31,140 bases of DNA from Acetofilamentum sp. (GTDB taxonomy: Bacteria; Bacteroidota; Bacteroidia; Bacteroidales; JAFGUD01): contig DYKL01000009.1 of NCBI GenBank assembly GCA_020722645.1, positions 1 through 31,140 on the forward strand, given 5' to 3'. The position numbers and the translations under genes are program-made. This document shows positions 7,722 through 16,635 of the stretch, in pieces. The notes under the pieces are model-generated. The model was not told the DNA's origin and ran no database searches. It saw nothing but the letters and a program-made list of their open reading frames with translations. Within the stretch, counting starts at the first letter, position 1, and each line of letters opens with the position of its first letter.

Positions 7722-8099
7722 ATGGCAGATTTAAAAGCATTAGCAGAACAACTTGTTAACTTAACAGTTAAAGAAGTTAACGAATTGGCAGAAATCCTTA
7801 AAAATGAATACGGTATCGAACCTGCAGCAGCAGCTACAGTAGCAGTTGCAGCAACTTCAGGTGCAGCTCAATCAGAAGAAGCAGCTCAAACTGAATTTGA
7901 TGTTATTCTTAAAGAAGCTGGTGGACAAAAATTAAAAGTTGTCAAAGCTGTTAAAGAATTATTAAGCATTGGTCTTAAAGAAGCAAAAGATTTAGTTGAC
8001 GGAGCACCTAAAACATTAAAAGAAAAAGTTAGCAAGGAAGAAGCCCAAGCACTTAAAACTCAATTAGAAGAACTTGAAGCAAAAGTAGAAATTAAATAA
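7722..8099 (+). CDS. rplL: 50S ribosomal protein L7/L12
   Basis: Stalk protein that recruits translation factors. The 125-aa product has an N-terminal dimerisation helix pair (about 1-32), an alanine-rich hinge (about 35-55) and the globular C-terminal domain with LKEAGGQKLKVVKAVKELL and GLKEAKDLVDGAPK. It is the last ribosomal protein gene before the long rplL-rpoB gap. Confidence 0.97.
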   Translation: MADLKALAEQLVNLTVKEVNELAEILKNEYGIEPAAAATVAVAATSGAAQSEEAAQTEFDVILKEAGGQKLKVVKAVKELLSIGLKEAKDLVDGAPKTLKEKVSKEEAQALKTQLEELEAKVEIK

Positions 8100-8122
8100 T
8101 TACACAATTTATAGTTGCTATA

Positions 8123-8250
8123 CCTTAAATCCGTAAGTCTATACTTATATATCTGAAATTCAGCCATGTGAAAACACCTGACTGGTGCAAACTACATGTT
8201 GCAGGTGTTTTCACCTGCAACCACTTACGAAAAGACTTGCGGATTTAAGG
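8123..8250 (+). mobile_element. MITE-like 128-bp inverted-repeat element between rplL and rpoB
   Basis: The ends CCTTAAATCCGTAAGTC (8123-8139) and GACTTGCGGATTTAAGG (8234-8250) pair over 17 bases, with one G-T wobble. The 5-base direct repeat CTATA flanks the unit exactly (8118-8122 and 8251-8255), as a target-site duplication would. No protein is encoded. These are the marks of a miniature inverted-repeat element. Alternatively, because TATA is self-complementary, the flanks may simply extend an RNA stem, making this an intrinsic leader structure. No second complete copy is seen in the window. Confidence 0.5.
8168..8221 (+). promoter_or_regulatory. mutually exclusive hairpins inside the rplL-rpoB element
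   Basis: GTGAAAACACCTG (8168-8180) pairs perfectly with CAGGTGTTTTCAC (8202-8214). The overlapping GTTGCAGGTG (8198-8207) pairs perfectly with CACCTGCAAC (8212-8221) around a TTTT loop. Both cannot form at once. Smaller alternatives, CACC/GGTG and TGCAA/TTGCA, lie between. The outer 5' arm can also choose between ACTTACG (8223-8229) and ACTTGCG (8235-8241). Confidence 0.5.
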
Positions 8251-8363
8251 CTATATTTTTATTAGCCTATTTTTTTACAATTTTTTGTGTAGTATTTAAT
8301 ATTTATTTCTATAATTTTCAAAAGTTCTTATTATGACAATAGTTAATTATATTTCAACAAAAT

Positions 8364-8396
8364 AGGTTTAATATCTAAATGATATTAAACCTTTTT
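8364..8396 (+). terminator. terminator-like hairpin (attenuator) before rpoB
   Basis: AGGTTTAATATC (8364-8375) and GATATTAAACCT (8381-8392) form a perfect 12-bp stem around TAAAT, followed by TTTTG. It ends about 38 bases before the rpoB ATG, inside what should be one transcript. It could lower rpoBC expression relative to the ribosomal proteins, as the rplL-rpoB attenuator does in E. coli. The stem is AT-rich, so strength is uncertain. Confidence 0.55.
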
Positions 8397-8433
8397 GTCG
8401 TTATAAAAAACAAACCGAAAAAACACCAATTCG

Positions 8434-11400
8434 ATGCACGAAAATAAACGTATAAGTTTTTCATCTCAAAAAAATCAATTAGAATATCCTGATTTTTTGG
8501 AAATCCAATTAGATTCTTTTGCCAAATTTTTCCAACTTAATTCTACCCCTGATGAAAGAAAAAAAGAAGGTCTAAACAAAGTTTTTAACGAAAATTTTCC
8601 AATTACCGATACTCGAAATAATTTTGTATTGGAATATTTGGATTATTCGCTTGATCCTCCCAGATATACAATTGAAGAATGTCTTGAAAGAGGGTTGAGT
8701 TACAGTGTAGTACTTAAAGCTAAGTTGAAACTTTATTGCACTGACCCTGAACACGAAGATTTTGAAACAATAGTCCAAGATGTTTACCTTGGGCAAGTCC
8801 CTTATATGACACCCAAAGGTACTTTTATTATAAATGGTGCCGAAAGAGTTATTGTTTCTCAACTTCACCGTTCTCCCGGAGTATTCTTCAATCAGAGTAT
8901 TCACACAAGCGGAACAAAATTATACTCAGCCAGAATTATACCTTTTAAAGGCTCATGGATGGAATTTGCAACTGATGTCAACAACGTAATGTACGCATAT
9001 ATTGACAGAAAGAAAAAATTACCAGTCACTACATTGCTAAGAGCTATTGGCTATGAAACCGACAACGATATTTTACAGATATTTGAACTTGCTGATGAAA
9101 TTGAAGTTTCAAACAGTAATGTAAATGATTTGATTGGGAAAAGATTAGCCGCTCGCGTTCTGAAAAGTTGGGTTGAAGATTTCGTTGACGAAGACACTGG
9201 CGAAGTTGTTTCAATTGAAAGAAATGAAGTTGTAATAGAAAGAGAGACAATTATTGAAAAAGAACACATTGAACAAATAATAAATTCAGGTACTGCAACT
9301 GTTTTGATTCATAAAGACAGCCACAGCCACACTTATTATTCAATAATTTACAGCACGCTTCAAAAAGACCCTTCAAATTCAGCTAAAGAAGCTTTAAACT
9401 ATATATACAGCCAGCTTAGAAATTCAGACCCGCCTGATGATACTACAGCAAAAGAGGTTTTCGATAAATTGTTCTTTTCAGATAAACGTTATGATTTAGG
9501 CGAAGTTGGTAGATACAAAATCAATAAAAAATTAAACTTAGAAATAGATTTACAAACAAGAGTTCTTACAAATCAAGATATTATTGAAATCATAAAATAT
9601 CTTATTGAACTTTATAATTCAAAAGCCGATGTTGATGATATAGACCATTTGAGCAATCGTCGTATCCGTACAGTTGGCGAACAATTGGAAAATCAATTTG
9701 GTGTTGGTCTTGCTCGTATGGCAAGAACTATAAGAGAAAGAATGAACGTCAGAGATAACGAAGTTTTTTCACCTGTCGATTTAATAAATGCCAGAACTTT
9801 ATCTTCAGTAATAAATTCATTCTTTGGAACGAACCAGTTGTCTCAGTTTATGGATCAAACAAATCCATTGGCTGAAATGACACATAAAAGAAGAATGTCT
9901 GCATTAGGTCCCGGTGGTTTAACAAGAGAAAGAGCAGGTTTTGAAGTTCGTGACGTTCACCATACTCACTACGGACGACTTTGTCCAATCGAAACACCAG
10001 AGGGTCCTAATATTGGTTTGATTTCATCTTTGTGTGTATATGCAAAGGTTAATAATATGGGATTTATTGAAACTCCATACAGACCTGTCGAAAAAGCAAA
10101 AGTAAATCTTGATAATTTATCAGTAGTATATTTGAGTGCAGAAGAAGAAGAAAACAGAGTTATTGCTCAGGCTAATGCTCAAATATCAGACGATGGTTTA
10201 TTAAAAACCATTAAAATTAAAGCAAGAAATAATGGTGATTTTCCTATTGTCAGTAAAAATAACGTCGAACTGATAGATGTTGCACCAAATCAAATAGCCT
10301 CTGTTGCTGCATCTTTAATCCCATTCTTGGAGCACAACGATGCTAACCGTGCTTTGATGGGGGCAAATATGATGCGTCAGGCTGTCCCTTTAATGGTTTC
10401 AGAAGCTCCGATTATCGGAACCGGTATAGAAGAACAGGTTGCAAGAGATTCCAGACAACTAATTCTGGCTGAAGCTGACGGAATTGTTGAATATGTTGAT
10501 GCCAATAAAATAATAATAAGGTATGATTTGTCTGACGAAGAAGTATTTACCTCTTTTGACGAAGATGTTAAAACTTATGAACTTCTGAAATTTAAGAAGA
10601 CTAACCAGAATATGTGCGTAAATATGAAGCCTATTGTCAAAAAAGGTCAAAAACTTAAAAAAGGACAGGTTTTAACCGAAGGTTATTCTTCAAATGACGG
10701 AGAATTAGCTTTGGGAAAAAATTTATTAGCAGCTTTTATGCCTTGGAAAGGATATAATTTTGAAGACGCAATTGTAATTTCTGAAAAAGTTGTCAGAAAT
10801 GACGTATTTACATCACTACATATTGTTGAACATCAACTTGATGTCAGAGAGACAAAAAGAGGTCCCGAAGAATTGACGCCTGATATTCCAAATGTCAGCG
10901 AAGATGCCACAAGACATCTCGACGAAAACGGTATGATAAGAATAGGTGCAAAAGTAAAACCCGGTGATATACTTATTGGTAAAATAACACCTAAAGGTGA
11001 GTCTGACCCGTCTCCCGAAGAAAAACTTTTAAGAGCAATTTTTGGAGAAAAAGCCGGTGATGTTAAAGACGCTTCTCTTAAAGTGTCTCCTTCTGACGCT
11101 GGAATTGTTGTTGATAAAAAGCTCTTTTCAATTATAAAAAAATCAAGAGGTGTTCAACATAATCCAATGTTGAAAAAACTAGATGATGATTTTAATGAAG
11201 ATATTGCCAATCTGCAAAAACTGCTTGTTAAAAAATTAATGTTTTTGGTTCAAGGTAAAACTTCTCAAGGGATTAAAGATTTCTTTGGAAATGAAGTTAT
11301 TGCAAAAGGCGTAAAACTTGACGAACAGATTATCGTGCAAATTGACTTTGCTCAGGTTAATCCTAAAAAATGGACTACTGATAAAACCAAAAATCAATTA

Positions 11401-12240
11401 ATCGAAAAATTATTTCATAATTATTACATAAAATATAAGCAATTAGAAGCAGCATTTAAGAGAAAAAAATATAATTTACAGGTTGGAGATGAATTACCTG
11501 TCGGTATTATAAAAATGGCTAAGGTTTATATTGCTAAAAAACGAAAACTCAAAGTAGGTGATAAACTTGCTGGTCGTCACGGAAACAAAGGTATTGTTGC
11601 AAAAATTGTAAAACCAGAAGATATGCCTTTCTTAGAAGACGGAACACCGGTTGATATAGTTCTAAACCCATTGGGAGTGCCTTCTCGAATGAATTTGGGA
11701 CAAATTTATGAGACTATTTTAGGTTGGGCTGGCATGAAATTAGGCGTCAAATTCGCAACTCCTATTTTTGACGGTGCTACTTTAGAAGATATTACAAAAT
11801 ACACAGAAAAAGCAGGATTACCAAAATTCGGAACAACATATCTTTATGACGGACAAACCGGACAAAGATTTGACCAAAAAGCTACTGTTGGAGTTATGTA
11901 TATGATGAAATTAGGACACATGGTAGATGATAAAGTTCACGCTCGTTCATTAGGTCCTTATTCATTAATAACTCAACAACCATTAGGCGGAAAGGCTCAG
12001 TTTGGTGGTCAAAGATTCGGAGAAATGGAAGTATGGGCATTAGAAGCCTTCGGAGCATCTAACATTTTACAGGAAATTTTAACTGTTAAATCTGACGATG
12101 TTACCGGTAGAGCCAAAACATACGAAGCTATTGTCAAAGGAAATACTTTACCAAAACCCGGAATTCCTGAATCTTTCAACGTTCTTTTACACGAACTAAG
12201 AGGCTTGGCTTTAAATATTCGTCTTGAAAAAGACAATTAG
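8434..12240 (+). CDS. rpoB: DNA-directed RNA polymerase subunit beta
   Basis: Catalytic subunit of RNA polymerase. The 1268-aa length is usual for Bacteroidota. The start MHENKRISFSSQKNQLEYPDFLEIQ aligns with the family N-terminus. The rifampicin pocket is present with wild-type residues: Q468-L-S-Q-F-M-D474, H484 and S489 (E. coli 510-516, 526 and 531), so no common resistance change is seen. Other conserved blocks are LCPIETPEGPNIGLI, GHNKGI-type RHGNKGIVAKI and the C-terminal FGGQRFGEMEVWALEAFGAS. It lies after the 334-base structured gap and is followed by rpoC after 53 bases. Confidence 0.98.
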   Translation: MHENKRISFSSQKNQLEYPDFLEIQLDSFAKFFQLNSTPDERKKEGLNKVFNENFPITDTRNNFVLEYLDYSLDPPRYTIEECLERGLSYSVVLKAKLKLYCTDPEHEDFETIVQDVYLGQVPYMTPKGTFIINGAERVIVSQLHRSPGVFFNQSIHTSGTKLYSARIIPFKGSWMEFATDVNNVMYAYIDRKKKLPVTTLLRAIGYETDNDILQIFELADEIEVSNSNVNDLIGKRLAARVLKSWVEDFVDEDTGEVVSIERNEVVIERETIIEKEHIEQIINSGTATVLIHKDSHSHTYYSIIYSTLQKDPSNSAKEALNYIYSQLRNSDPPDDTTAKEVFDKLFFSDKRYDLGEVGRYKINKKLNLEIDLQTRVLTNQDIIEIIKYLIELYNSKADVDDIDHLSNRRIRTVGEQLENQFGVGLARMARTIRERMNVRDNEVFSPVDLINARTLSSVINSFFGTNQLSQFMDQTNPLAEMTHKRRMSALGPGGLTRERAGFEVRDVHHTHYGRLCPIETPEGPNIGLISSLCVYAKVNNMGFIETPYRPVEKAKVNLDNLSVVYLSAEEEENRVIAQANAQISDDGLLKTIKIKARNNGDFPIVSKNNVELIDVAPNQIASVAASLIPFLEHNDANRALMGANMMRQAVPLMVSEAPIIGTGIEEQVARDSRQLILAEADGIVEYVDANKIIIRYDLSDEEVFTSFDEDVKTYELLKFKKTNQNMCVNMKPIVKKGQKLKKGQVLTEGYSSNDGELALGKNLLAAFMPWKGYNFEDAIVISEKVVRNDVFTSLHIVEHQLDVRETKRGPEELTPDIPNVSEDATRHLDENGMIRIGAKVKPGDILIGKITPKGESDPSPEEKLLRAIFGEKAGDVKDASLKVSPSDAGIVVDKKLFSIIKKSRGVQHNPMLKKLDDDFNEDIANLQKLLVKKLMFLVQGKTSQGIKDFFGNEVIAKGVKLDEQIIVQIDFAQVNPKKWTTDKTKNQLIEKLFHNYYIKYKQLEAAFKRKKYNLQVGDELPVGIIKMAKVYIAKKRKLKVGDKLAGRHGNKGIVAKIVKPEDMPFLEDGTPVDIVLNPLGVPSRMNLGQIYETILGWAGMKLGVKFATPIFDGATLEDITKYTEKAGLPKFGTTYLYDGQTGQRFDQKATVGVMYMMKLGHMVDDKVHARSLGPYSLITQQPLGGKAQFGGQRFGEMEVWALEAFGASNILQEILTVKSDDVTGRAKTYEAIVKGNTLPKPGIPESFNVLLHELRGLALNIRLEKDN

Positions 12241-12293
12241 GCTGTATTATATTTTTATATTACTTTTTTGATTAATTTTCAAATTTATAATCA

Positions 12294-15200
12294 ATGCAAA
12301 ATACAACAAATAAAAGAGGAACAACTCAGTTAGACCCAACGGATTTCTCAAAAATAACTATAAGTTTAGCATCTCCCGAAGAAATTTTGAGACGTTCTTA
12401 CGGTGAAGTGCAAAAACCCGAAACCATTAACTATAGAACTTACAAACCCGAAAGAGACGGATTGTTTTGTGAACGTATTTTTGGTCCTACAAAAGATTAT
12501 GAATGTTATTGCGGTAAATACAAACGTATTAGATATAAAGGTATCGTTTGTGACAGATGTGGCGTCGAAGTTACTGAAAAAAAGGTAAGACGTGAACGCG
12601 AAGGACATATTTCTTTGGTTGTACCTGTTATTCACATTTGGTATTCAAGAACAAATCCAAATAAAATCGGATATTTGCTAGGATTATCAGGCAAAAAACT
12701 TGAAGCAATTATTTATTACGAAAAATATGTTGTTGTTCAAGCCGGTATTAAAGAAAAAGAAGGTGTTCAGAGACTTGATTTCCTCACAGAAGAAGAATAT
12801 CTTGCAATAATGGATTCTTTGCCCAAAGAAAATCAGTTGCTTGAAGATGAAGACCCGAATAAATTTATCGCAAAGATGGGCGGCGAAGCAATATACGACT
12901 TGTTGAAAAGAATAGATATAGACGAATTATATTACGAACTTAAAGAAATTGTAAATAATGAAACTGCAAAACAAAAGAAAAATGATGCTTTAAAAAGATT
13001 AAGAGTTGTATCGGCTTTCAGACAATCACGACATATAAATCGTCCGGAATGGATGGTTTTGAAAGTATTGCCGGTTATTCCGCCTGACATCAGACCTCTT
13101 GTTCCTCTTGATGGCGGACGTTTCGCTACTTCTGACCTTAATGATTTGTATCGCAGGGTTATTATTCGTAACAATCGTCTTAAAAGATTGATTGAAATTA
13201 AAGCACCTGAAGTTATTATGCGTAATGAAAAACGTATGCTTCAGGAAGCAGTGGATTCACTGTTGGATAATTCAAAAAAATCTACAGCAGTAAAAAATGA
13301 AAACAGACCTCTTAAATCTTTAAGCGATTTTCTAAAAGGTAAACAAGGCCGTTTCCGTCAGAACTTGTTGGGTAAAAGAGTTGATTATTCTGCACGTTCT
13401 GTTATTGTTGTCGGTCCTGAATTAAAAATGCATGAATGCGGACTACCCAAAGATATTGCAGCCGAGTTATACAAACCGTTTATTATCAGAAAGTTAATTG
13501 AAAGAGGTATTGTGAAAACCGTTAAATCTGCAAAGAAAATTGTTGACAGAAGAGACCCGATAATTTGGGAAATCCTCGAAAACGTTATGAAAGGACATCC
13601 GGTATTGTTAAACCGTGCTCCAACACTTCATAGGTTAGGTATTCAGGCATTTCAGCCAAAATTAATTGAAGGTAAAGCAATTCAGCTTCACCCGTTAGTT
13701 TGTACTCCTTTCAATGCCGACTTTGACGGAGACCAAATGGCTGTTCACTTACCGTTAGGAAATGCGGCAATATTGGAAGCTCAACTATTAATGCTTGCTT
13801 CACATAATATCTTGAATCCGGCTAATGGCGCTCCTATCACTGTTCCTTCTCAGGATATGGTTCTTGGTTTGTATTACATTACAAAAGAAAAGAAAAGTGA
13901 TGAAAACAGAATAGTAAAAGGAGAAGGAATAATTTTTTCATCACCCGAAGAGGTTATTATTGCTTATAATGAAGGCGCTGTTGAACTTCACGCTCAAATT
14001 AAAGTCCGATTAAACATAAAAGACGAAAAAGGTTTCTTAAGAAGTAAAATTATTGATACAACAGTTGGTAGGGTTATGTTCAACAAAACAGTTCCGGAGG
14101 GAGTGGGATATATCAATGAATTACTGTCTAAGAAGTCATTAAGAAAAATTATTACCGATATTATTCAGAAAAAAGGTGTAGCAGTTGCCGCTAAATTTTT
14201 AGATGACATTAAAGATTTAGGATACGAAATGGCTTTCAAAGGTGGACTTTCCTTTAATCTGAATGATGTAATTATACCAAAAGAAAAAGAAGAATTGGTT
14301 AAAAAAGGTAATCAGGAAGTAGAAGAAGTAATAAATAATTATAACTTAGGTATTTTAACTTTCAACGAAAGATATAATCAGATAATTGACATCTGGACAC
14401 ACGTCAATACACGTTTGACAAATGTTTTGATGAAACAGTTGAAAGAAGATAATCAGGGATTTAATTCTATATATATGATGCTTGATTCCGGTGCGAGAGG
14501 TTCAAAAGAACAAATCAAACAATTATCAGGAATGAGAGGATTGATGAATAAACCACAAAAATCAGGTAGTGCTCCCGCTGTTATCGAAAACCCGATTATT
14601 GCAAACTTTAAAGAAGGTCTATCAGTACTTGAATATTTTATTTCAACACACGGTGCTCGTAAGGGGCTTGCTGATACCGCTTTAAAAACAGCAGATGCCG
14701 GTTATTTAACTCGTCGTCTGGTTGATGTCGCACAAGATGTTATTGTCAATGAAGAAGACTGTGGTACATTAAGAGGTCTTGTAGCACGTGCAATTAAAAA
14801 AGACGAAGATATTGTTGAATCACTTTATGACAGAATACTTGGTCGTACTTCCGTTCATGATGTTTACAATCCTCTTGACGGAGAATTATTGGTTGCTTCC
14901 GGTGATGAAATATCAGAAGATATTGCACTGAAAATTGAAAATTCACCGATTGAAGAGATAGAAATCAGATCAGTTTTGACTTGCGAATCAAAATTAGGAG
15001 TTTGTGCAAAATGTTACGGCAGAAATTTGTCTAACGGTAGAATGGTTAAAAAAGGAGAAGCTGTTGGTGTAATTGCGGCCCAGTCAATCGGAGAACCCGG
15101 TACCCAGCTTACTTTAAGAACATTCCACCTTGGTGGTGTTGCCGGAGGTTCTGTAACTGAATCAAGCATTATTGCAAAATCAGCAGGTACATTAGTTATC

Positions 15201-16586
15201 GAAGATTTAAGAACAATTCCATTTTTCAGTCAGGAAGATGAAGAAGAAAAACAAATAGTAGTCAGCAGAATGGCTGAAATGAAAATTATTGATGCCAAAA
15301 CTGCCATTACATTATCATCTCATAAAGTGCCTTATGGTGCAATTATATATTTTGAATCCGGAAAACAAGTAAAAGCCGGTGATTTGATTTGCGAGTGGGA
15401 TCCTTTTAACAATGTCATAATTTCAGAAAAAACAGGTAAAGTACGACATAAAAATTTAATTGAAAATATTACGTTCAAATTAGAGAGAGACGAACAAACC
15501 AATTTTATTGAAAGTGTAGTTGTAGAATCAAAAGACAGAAACAAAATCCCTGAAATAGAAATCGTAGATGATAAAGGCGAAAAACTAGCTATTTATAATT
15601 TACCAGTTGGTGCACGTGTTATTGTTAAAGAAAACGAAGTTGTCAAATCTGGTCAGGTAATAGTAAAAATTCCTCGTATTGTTGGTAAAACAGGAGATAT
15701 TACAGGAGGTTTGCCACGTGTAACTGAGTTGTTTGAAGCCAGAAATCCTTCAAATCCTGCAATAGTATCAGAAATTGATGGACTTATTAGTTTTGGCGAT
15801 AAAATCAAGCGAGGAAACAAAGAAATTATTGTTACTCCAAAATCAGGAAAGTCGAAAAAATACTTAGTACCTTTATCAAAACAAATTCTTGTTCAGGAAG
15901 ACGATCATGTTGTTGCCGGAACTCCTTTGTGCGACGGTCATATAACTCCTAATGATATTTTGAGTATTAAAGGTCCTGTTGCTGTACAGGAATATTTAGT
16001 AAACGAAATACAGGAAGTTTATCGTTTACAGGGTGTTACTATAAATGATAAGCATTTTGAGGTAATAGTAAGACAAATGATGCGTAAGGTTGAAGTTGAA
16101 GATCCGGGTGATACTGACTTTTTACAAGGTGAAGTTGTTGAAAGAATGGAATTTTTAGATGAAAATGACAGAATTTTCGGTAGAAAAGTGGTAACAGAAG
16201 CAGGTGATTCTCAAAGAATAAAGAAAGGACAGATAATTACTTTAAGAAAGTTGAGAGATGAAAATTCATATTTAAAACGAAGAGACTTAAAATTAATTGA
16301 GTTTCGTGATGCTATTCCTGCTACATCAGTTCAGATATTGCAAGGTATTACAAAAGCCGCATTACAGACAACTAGTTTCATATCAGCTGCATCATTCCAA
16401 GAAACAACAAAAGTATTGAATGAAGCTACAGTTAAAGGCAAGACTGATTATTTAATTGGATTGAAAGAAAATGTTATTGTTGGTCACTTAGTGCCTGCCG
16501 GAACCGGTTTCAGAACATTCCAAGAAGTAATAGTTGGTCAGAGAGATGCTTTTAGCAATGAAGAAGAAGAAATAATAGAAATGTAA
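12294..16586 (+). CDS. rpoC: DNA-directed RNA polymerase subunit beta'
   Basis: The 1430-aa subunit carries the catalytic Mg motif NADFDGDQ (474-481). It has both zinc sites: C71, C73, C86 and C89 near the N-terminus, and C897, C904 and C907 with an earlier cysteine in DCGTLRG in the second. The bridge helix/trigger loop region (GEPGTQLTLRTFHLGGVAG) is intact. Full length for the phylum, with no frameshift. Only 53 bases separate it from rpoB. Its transcript ends at a strong hairpin 2 bases after the stop. Confidence 0.98.
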   Translation: MQNTTNKRGTTQLDPTDFSKITISLASPEEILRRSYGEVQKPETINYRTYKPERDGLFCERIFGPTKDYECYCGKYKRIRYKGIVCDRCGVEVTEKKVRREREGHISLVVPVIHIWYSRTNPNKIGYLLGLSGKKLEAIIYYEKYVVVQAGIKEKEGVQRLDFLTEEEYLAIMDSLPKENQLLEDEDPNKFIAKMGGEAIYDLLKRIDIDELYYELKEIVNNETAKQKKNDALKRLRVVSAFRQSRHINRPEWMVLKVLPVIPPDIRPLVPLDGGRFATSDLNDLYRRVIIRNNRLKRLIEIKAPEVIMRNEKRMLQEAVDSLLDNSKKSTAVKNENRPLKSLSDFLKGKQGRFRQNLLGKRVDYSARSVIVVGPELKMHECGLPKDIAAELYKPFIIRKLIERGIVKTVKSAKKIVDRRDPIIWEILENVMKGHPVLLNRAPTLHRLGIQAFQPKLIEGKAIQLHPLVCTPFNADFDGDQMAVHLPLGNAAILEAQLLMLASHNILNPANGAPITVPSQDMVLGLYYITKEKKSDENRIVKGEGIIFSSPEEVIIAYNEGAVELHAQIKVRLNIKDEKGFLRSKIIDTTVGRVMFNKTVPEGVGYINELLSKKSLRKIITDIIQKKGVAVAAKFLDDIKDLGYEMAFKGGLSFNLNDVIIPKEKEELVKKGNQEVEEVINNYNLGILTFNERYNQIIDIWTHVNTRLTNVLMKQLKEDNQGFNSIYMMLDSGARGSKEQIKQLSGMRGLMNKPQKSGSAPAVIENPIIANFKEGLSVLEYFISTHGARKGLADTALKTADAGYLTRRLVDVAQDVIVNEEDCGTLRGLVARAIKKDEDIVESLYDRILGRTSVHDVYNPLDGELLVASGDEISEDIALKIENSPIEEIEIRSVLTCESKLGVCAKCYGRNLSNGRMVKKGEAVGVIAAQSIGEPGTQLTLRTFHLGGVAGGSVTESSIIAKSAGTLVIEDLRTIPFFSQEDEEEKQIVVSRMAEMKIIDAKTAITLSSHKVPYGAIIYFESGKQVKAGDLICEWDPFNNVIISEKTGKVRHKNLIENITFKLERDEQTNFIESVVVESKDRNKIPEIEIVDDKGEKLAIYNLPVGARVIVKENEVVKSGQVIVKIPRIVGKTGDITGGLPRVTELFEARNPSNPAIVSEIDGLISFGDKIKRGNKEIIVTPKSGKSKKYLVPLSKQILVQEDDHVVAGTPLCDGHITPNDILSIKGPVAVQEYLVNEIQEVYRLQGVTINDKHFEVIVRQMMRKVEVEDPGDTDFLQGEVVERMEFLDENDRIFGRKVVTEAGDSQRIKKGQIITLRKLRDENSYLKRRDLKLIEFRDAIPATSVQILQGITKAALQTTSFISAASFQETTKVLNEATVKGKTDYLIGLKENVIVGHLVPAGTGFRTFQEVIVGQRDAFSNEEEEIIEM

Positions 16587-16587
16587 C

Positions 16588-16620
16588 AAAAAAAACGTTC
16601 GGGGAACCGAACGTTTTTTT
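16588..16620. terminator. bidirectional intrinsic terminator after rpoC
   Basis: ACGTTCGG / CCGAACGT around a GGAA loop (16595-16614), flanked by a run of A on the left and a run of T on the right. It works on either strand: for rpoC on the plus strand and for the convergent lipoprotein gene on the minus strand. Confidence 0.9.
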
Positions 16621-16635
16621 TATATTTTGAATTTT

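Noticed and set aside
8284..8319. Separate rpoB promoter (TTTG then TAATTTTC)
   Set aside because: The -7 element has a mismatch in its key G and the spacer is 24 bases, outside the usual range.
8572..9269. Antisense open frames inside rpoB
   Set aside because: They are shadows of a highly conserved gene with no start signals or recognisable domains.
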